From the IMG/VR virus record IMGVR_UViG_3300008266_000279, positions 1 through 41,533 of that record: a stretch of 41,533 nucleotides of DNA; one strand, 5' to 3'. Below the pieces are notes generated by a model, which was not told the DNA's origin, made no database searches, and saw only the letters and a list, made by a program, of their open reading frames with translations. The translations under genes were made by a program, and so were the position numbers. The DNA comes from a virus. Position 1 is the stretch's first letter. Every line of letters starts with the position of its first letter. Of this stretch, positions 40,028 to 41,533 are shown piece by piece.

Positions 40028-40699
40028 CTAAACTACTAATTTAGATATTAAATCAGGTAAGTTTTTAAGTAACCCTGTTCTACTTGCTAAAACATTACTA
40101 TCAATAGCAACATCACCTAATTTTACAGCATCTATTACTCCTGTAACAGAAACAGCATGTTGTGCTAATCCAATTCCACCTAAAGCTAAAGCTATTACTA
40201 AATATATAGCTTCTGCTAATTTATGTCTTTTAGATTCATCTTTTATCCAAGAAATTCTATTTACTACTGGGATTTTTGACATTACGTATAAAACTCCTTC
40301 GATAGGTTTTATGCACATATCATGCAACCAATGGGCAAAATCATCAATTTCTTTAGAAATTCCACTAGTATATTGTTTATGCCCTCCTGTTTTTACTGCT
40401 TGTTTATTATATGCTTTAATTTGGGCTATTTGTTCAGGTGTAAATTTTTTAGTAAAATATCTATTACCTTTTTCAATTAAAGTAGCTAATCCTTGCAACA
40501 AGGCAGGAATAGCTAGTACTAATCCAATTCCACCAAGGATACCTAAAGCTTCTTCTAAATTAGGATTCTGTTCTACTTTATCTTCTATTTGTTTTTTTAT
40601 AGCTTCTAAATCAAACACATCATTTTCAAGTATTTGGTTTTTATCTAAAATACCTGCTAATTCTTGTAATCGTTTTGCTTCTTGTATGAATTGTGGCAT
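40028..40699 (-). CDS. Probable internal head protein with hydrophobic helices, 223 aa
   Basis: 223 residues. The N-terminus (MPQFIQEAKRLQELAGILDK, then NQILEN) shares the pattern F/LI-x-EAKR-x-Q-x-LAGI with the next protein upstream and resembles the capsid-targeting start of T4 internal proteins; ILE at ~28-30 fits the T4 protease site rule. Two hydrophobic segments follow at about 51-73 (GILGGIGLVLAIPALLQGLA) and 168-185 (AIYLVIALALGGIGLAQHAV). The centre has KKFTPEQIAQIKAYNK and HWLHDMCIKPIEGVLYVMSK. Being beside the scaffold and protease genes, it is likely packaged inside the head. A membrane-active role on ejection is a guess. Confidence 0.62.
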   Translation of the reverse strand: MPQFIQEAKRLQELAGILDKNQILENDVFDLEAIKKQIEDKVEQNPNLEEALGILGGIGLVLAIPALLQGLATLIEKGNRYFTKKFTPEQIAQIKAYNKQAVKTGGHKQYTSGISKEIDDFAHWLHDMCIKPIEGVLYVMSKIPVVNRISWIKDESKRHKLAEAIYLVIALALGGIGLAQHAVSVTGVIDAVKLGDVAIDSNVLASRTGLLKNLPDLISKLVV

Positions 40700-40714
40700 T
40701 TTACAATTACTTTA

Positions 40715-41176
40715 TTATTGATTGTAAGATGCTGCATCTTGATATTTCCACTGAATTGTTCCGTCTTTGGCAGAAACTGAAAATTCATTTGGATGAGCTT
40801 TTACATAATCTTCTGCATAATCTCCTAAAAATTTGGCAAACTGTATAGGTGTTATTTTAGTATCAAGAGTCAATAACATATCTCTAGTTTTGTCATTTAT
40901 TTTATCCCCTAACTCTGTTTTTTGTTCATCACTCATTTTTCCAAGAGCTTTACTGAGGATATTATCATAATATTCTGTTTGGGCTTTTCTATCAGTTTCA
41001 GCTTCTTTATCCATTTGATATACTTTAACTCCACCTAATGTAGATAAAGTAATTAATCCAGCTAAAATCCAGTCTTTAAGACCCTCTTCCATAATATCTT
41101 CTTCATTTAGCTGTGATTCATTAATGATACCAGCTAAATATTGCATTCTTTTTGCTTCATTAATTAGTTGTGCCAT
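40715..41176 (-). CDS. Probable internal head protein, 153 aa
   Basis: 153 residues. It starts MAQLINEAKRMQYLAGIINE, then SQLNEED, the same N-terminal tag as the 223-aa protein; LNE after it fits the L/I-x-E cleavage rule of T4 prohead protease. The next block (MEEGLKDWILAGLITLSTLG) is a short hydrophobic helix and shares EEGLKD with the scaffold. The rest is charged and helical (KMSDEQKTELGDKINDKTRD, KFLGDYAEDYVKAHPNEFSV). It lies 12 bases after the protease gene and ahead of the second tagged protein. The internal location is inferred from the tag and the neighbours. Confidence 0.62.
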   Translation of the reverse strand: MAQLINEAKRMQYLAGIINESQLNEEDIMEEGLKDWILAGLITLSTLGGVKVYQMDKEAETDRKAQTEYYDNILSKALGKMSDEQKTELGDKINDKTRDMLLTLDTKITPIQFAKFLGDYAEDYVKAHPNEFSVSAKDGTIQWKYQDAASYNQ

Positions 41177-41188
41177 TTTATTTTATTT

Positions 41189-41533
41189 TTAACATAGTGG
41201 ACAAACACCTGTTTGTGAACAAATGATTTCGGTAATCAATTCGTTTATTTTGCTGTAATCTTTAGTTGAACCAAATTGCTTTGATTCAGCTAATTGCATA
41301 TATGCTTGTGGGGTTGATGGTACAGATACCAAATCCCAACACAACAATTCAAAATCATCTTGTACCTCTACTGTTTCACCAAGTTGACGTACTGAACCCA
41401 TACCACGAGATGAAATACCAAGTGGAATACCTGACATTACTAATGCCTTAGCAATGTTACCTGAGGGGGTGGGTAATAGTTGTAATTTACCCATTAAGTC
41501 ATTTCCTTTCCACCATACCTCAGTAATAACGTG
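41189..41533 (-). CDS. Prohead core protease (T4 gp21-like), partial at right edge
   Basis: The frame is open to the window edge (base 41533), 114 codons plus stop; an apparent ATG at 41494 is internal. The upstream codons read HVITEVWWKGNDL, and the first visible His is a candidate catalytic residue. The centre AKALVMSGIPLGISSRGMGS contains the serine of the gp21 (U9/S78-type) protease motif, followed by DFELLCWDLVSVPSTPQAYM, also typical. The C-terminus ends with CSQTGVCPLC. This enzyme matures the prohead by cutting scaffold, capsid and internal proteins after L/I-x-E sites. It lies immediately before two tagged small proteins and the scaffold, the usual gp21-gp22-gp23 order. Confidence 0.82.
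   Translation of the reverse strand, partial: HVITEVWWKGNDLMGKLQLLPTPSGNIAKALVMSGIPLGISSRGMGSVRQLGETVEVQDDFELLCWDLVSVPSTPQAYMQLAESKQFGSTKDYSKINELITEIICSQTGVCPLC

Overview
This window is one long block of virion-morphogenesis genes from an AT-rich, T4-superfamily (contractile-tailed) bacteriophage. All genes I accept lie on the minus strand, so the block is transcribed from high to low coordinates and is described in that order. The phage assignment rests on a gp21-like prohead protease, gp22-like scaffold, gp23-like major capsid protein, probable gp13/gp14/gp15-like neck and tail-completion proteins, gp18-like sheath, gp19-like tube, tail assembly chaperone, tape measure, LysM baseplate protein and large hub proteins. 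The host is probably a member of Bacteroidota. This is an inference from mostly weak Shine-Dalgarno sites with A/T-rich leaders, a recurrent promoter-like motif resembling the Bacteroidota -7 element, a lipoprotein signal of the usual type, and tail fibres built of GTASWA/TASYA-type repeats familiar from uncultured aquatic phages.

Layout. 41533-36919, head: prohead protease (cut by the window edge), two small tagged proteins that may be internal head proteins, scaffold (in two frames), major capsid protein, strong terminator. 36904-32352, PhoH-like ATPase and neck/connector/tail-completion genes. 32300-19022, adhesion region: fibres of 1195, 1867 and 570 aa, tip-like proteins of 382 and 191 aa, and two small proteins. 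18998-17871, a cassette of small proteins, two with paired CxxC motifs. 17785-15212, sheath and tube. 15124-13208, a lipoprotein, a membrane protein and the tail assembly chaperone with a frameshifted extension. 13171-1, tape measure, baseplate proteins and two tandem hub paralogues; the last runs off the left edge.

The most striking points are as follows. (1) Two very long hub paralogues lie in tandem and carry different domains in the same internal slot; the complete one bears three separate hydrolase folds (SGNH esterase, M15 peptidase, alpha/beta hydrolase). (2) Thirteen intergenic copies of an invariant octamer, ATATTTAT on the coding strand, precede genes, often directly after an intrinsic terminator, and look like the phage's late promoter; the orientation is opposite to the T4 late box TATAAATA. 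(3) Coding continues across frames at two places, the tail chaperone (in the classical G/GT position) and the scaffold. (4) Two putative internal head proteins share an N-terminal tag resembling a T4 capsid-targeting sequence and also carry hydrophobic helices. (5) The fibres share shuffled modules.

There is no tRNA, rRNA, CRISPR array, insertion sequence or integrase in the window, and no intergenic stretch above 300 bases once the partial hub (1-3111) and the scaffold N-terminal frame (39700-39861) are counted.
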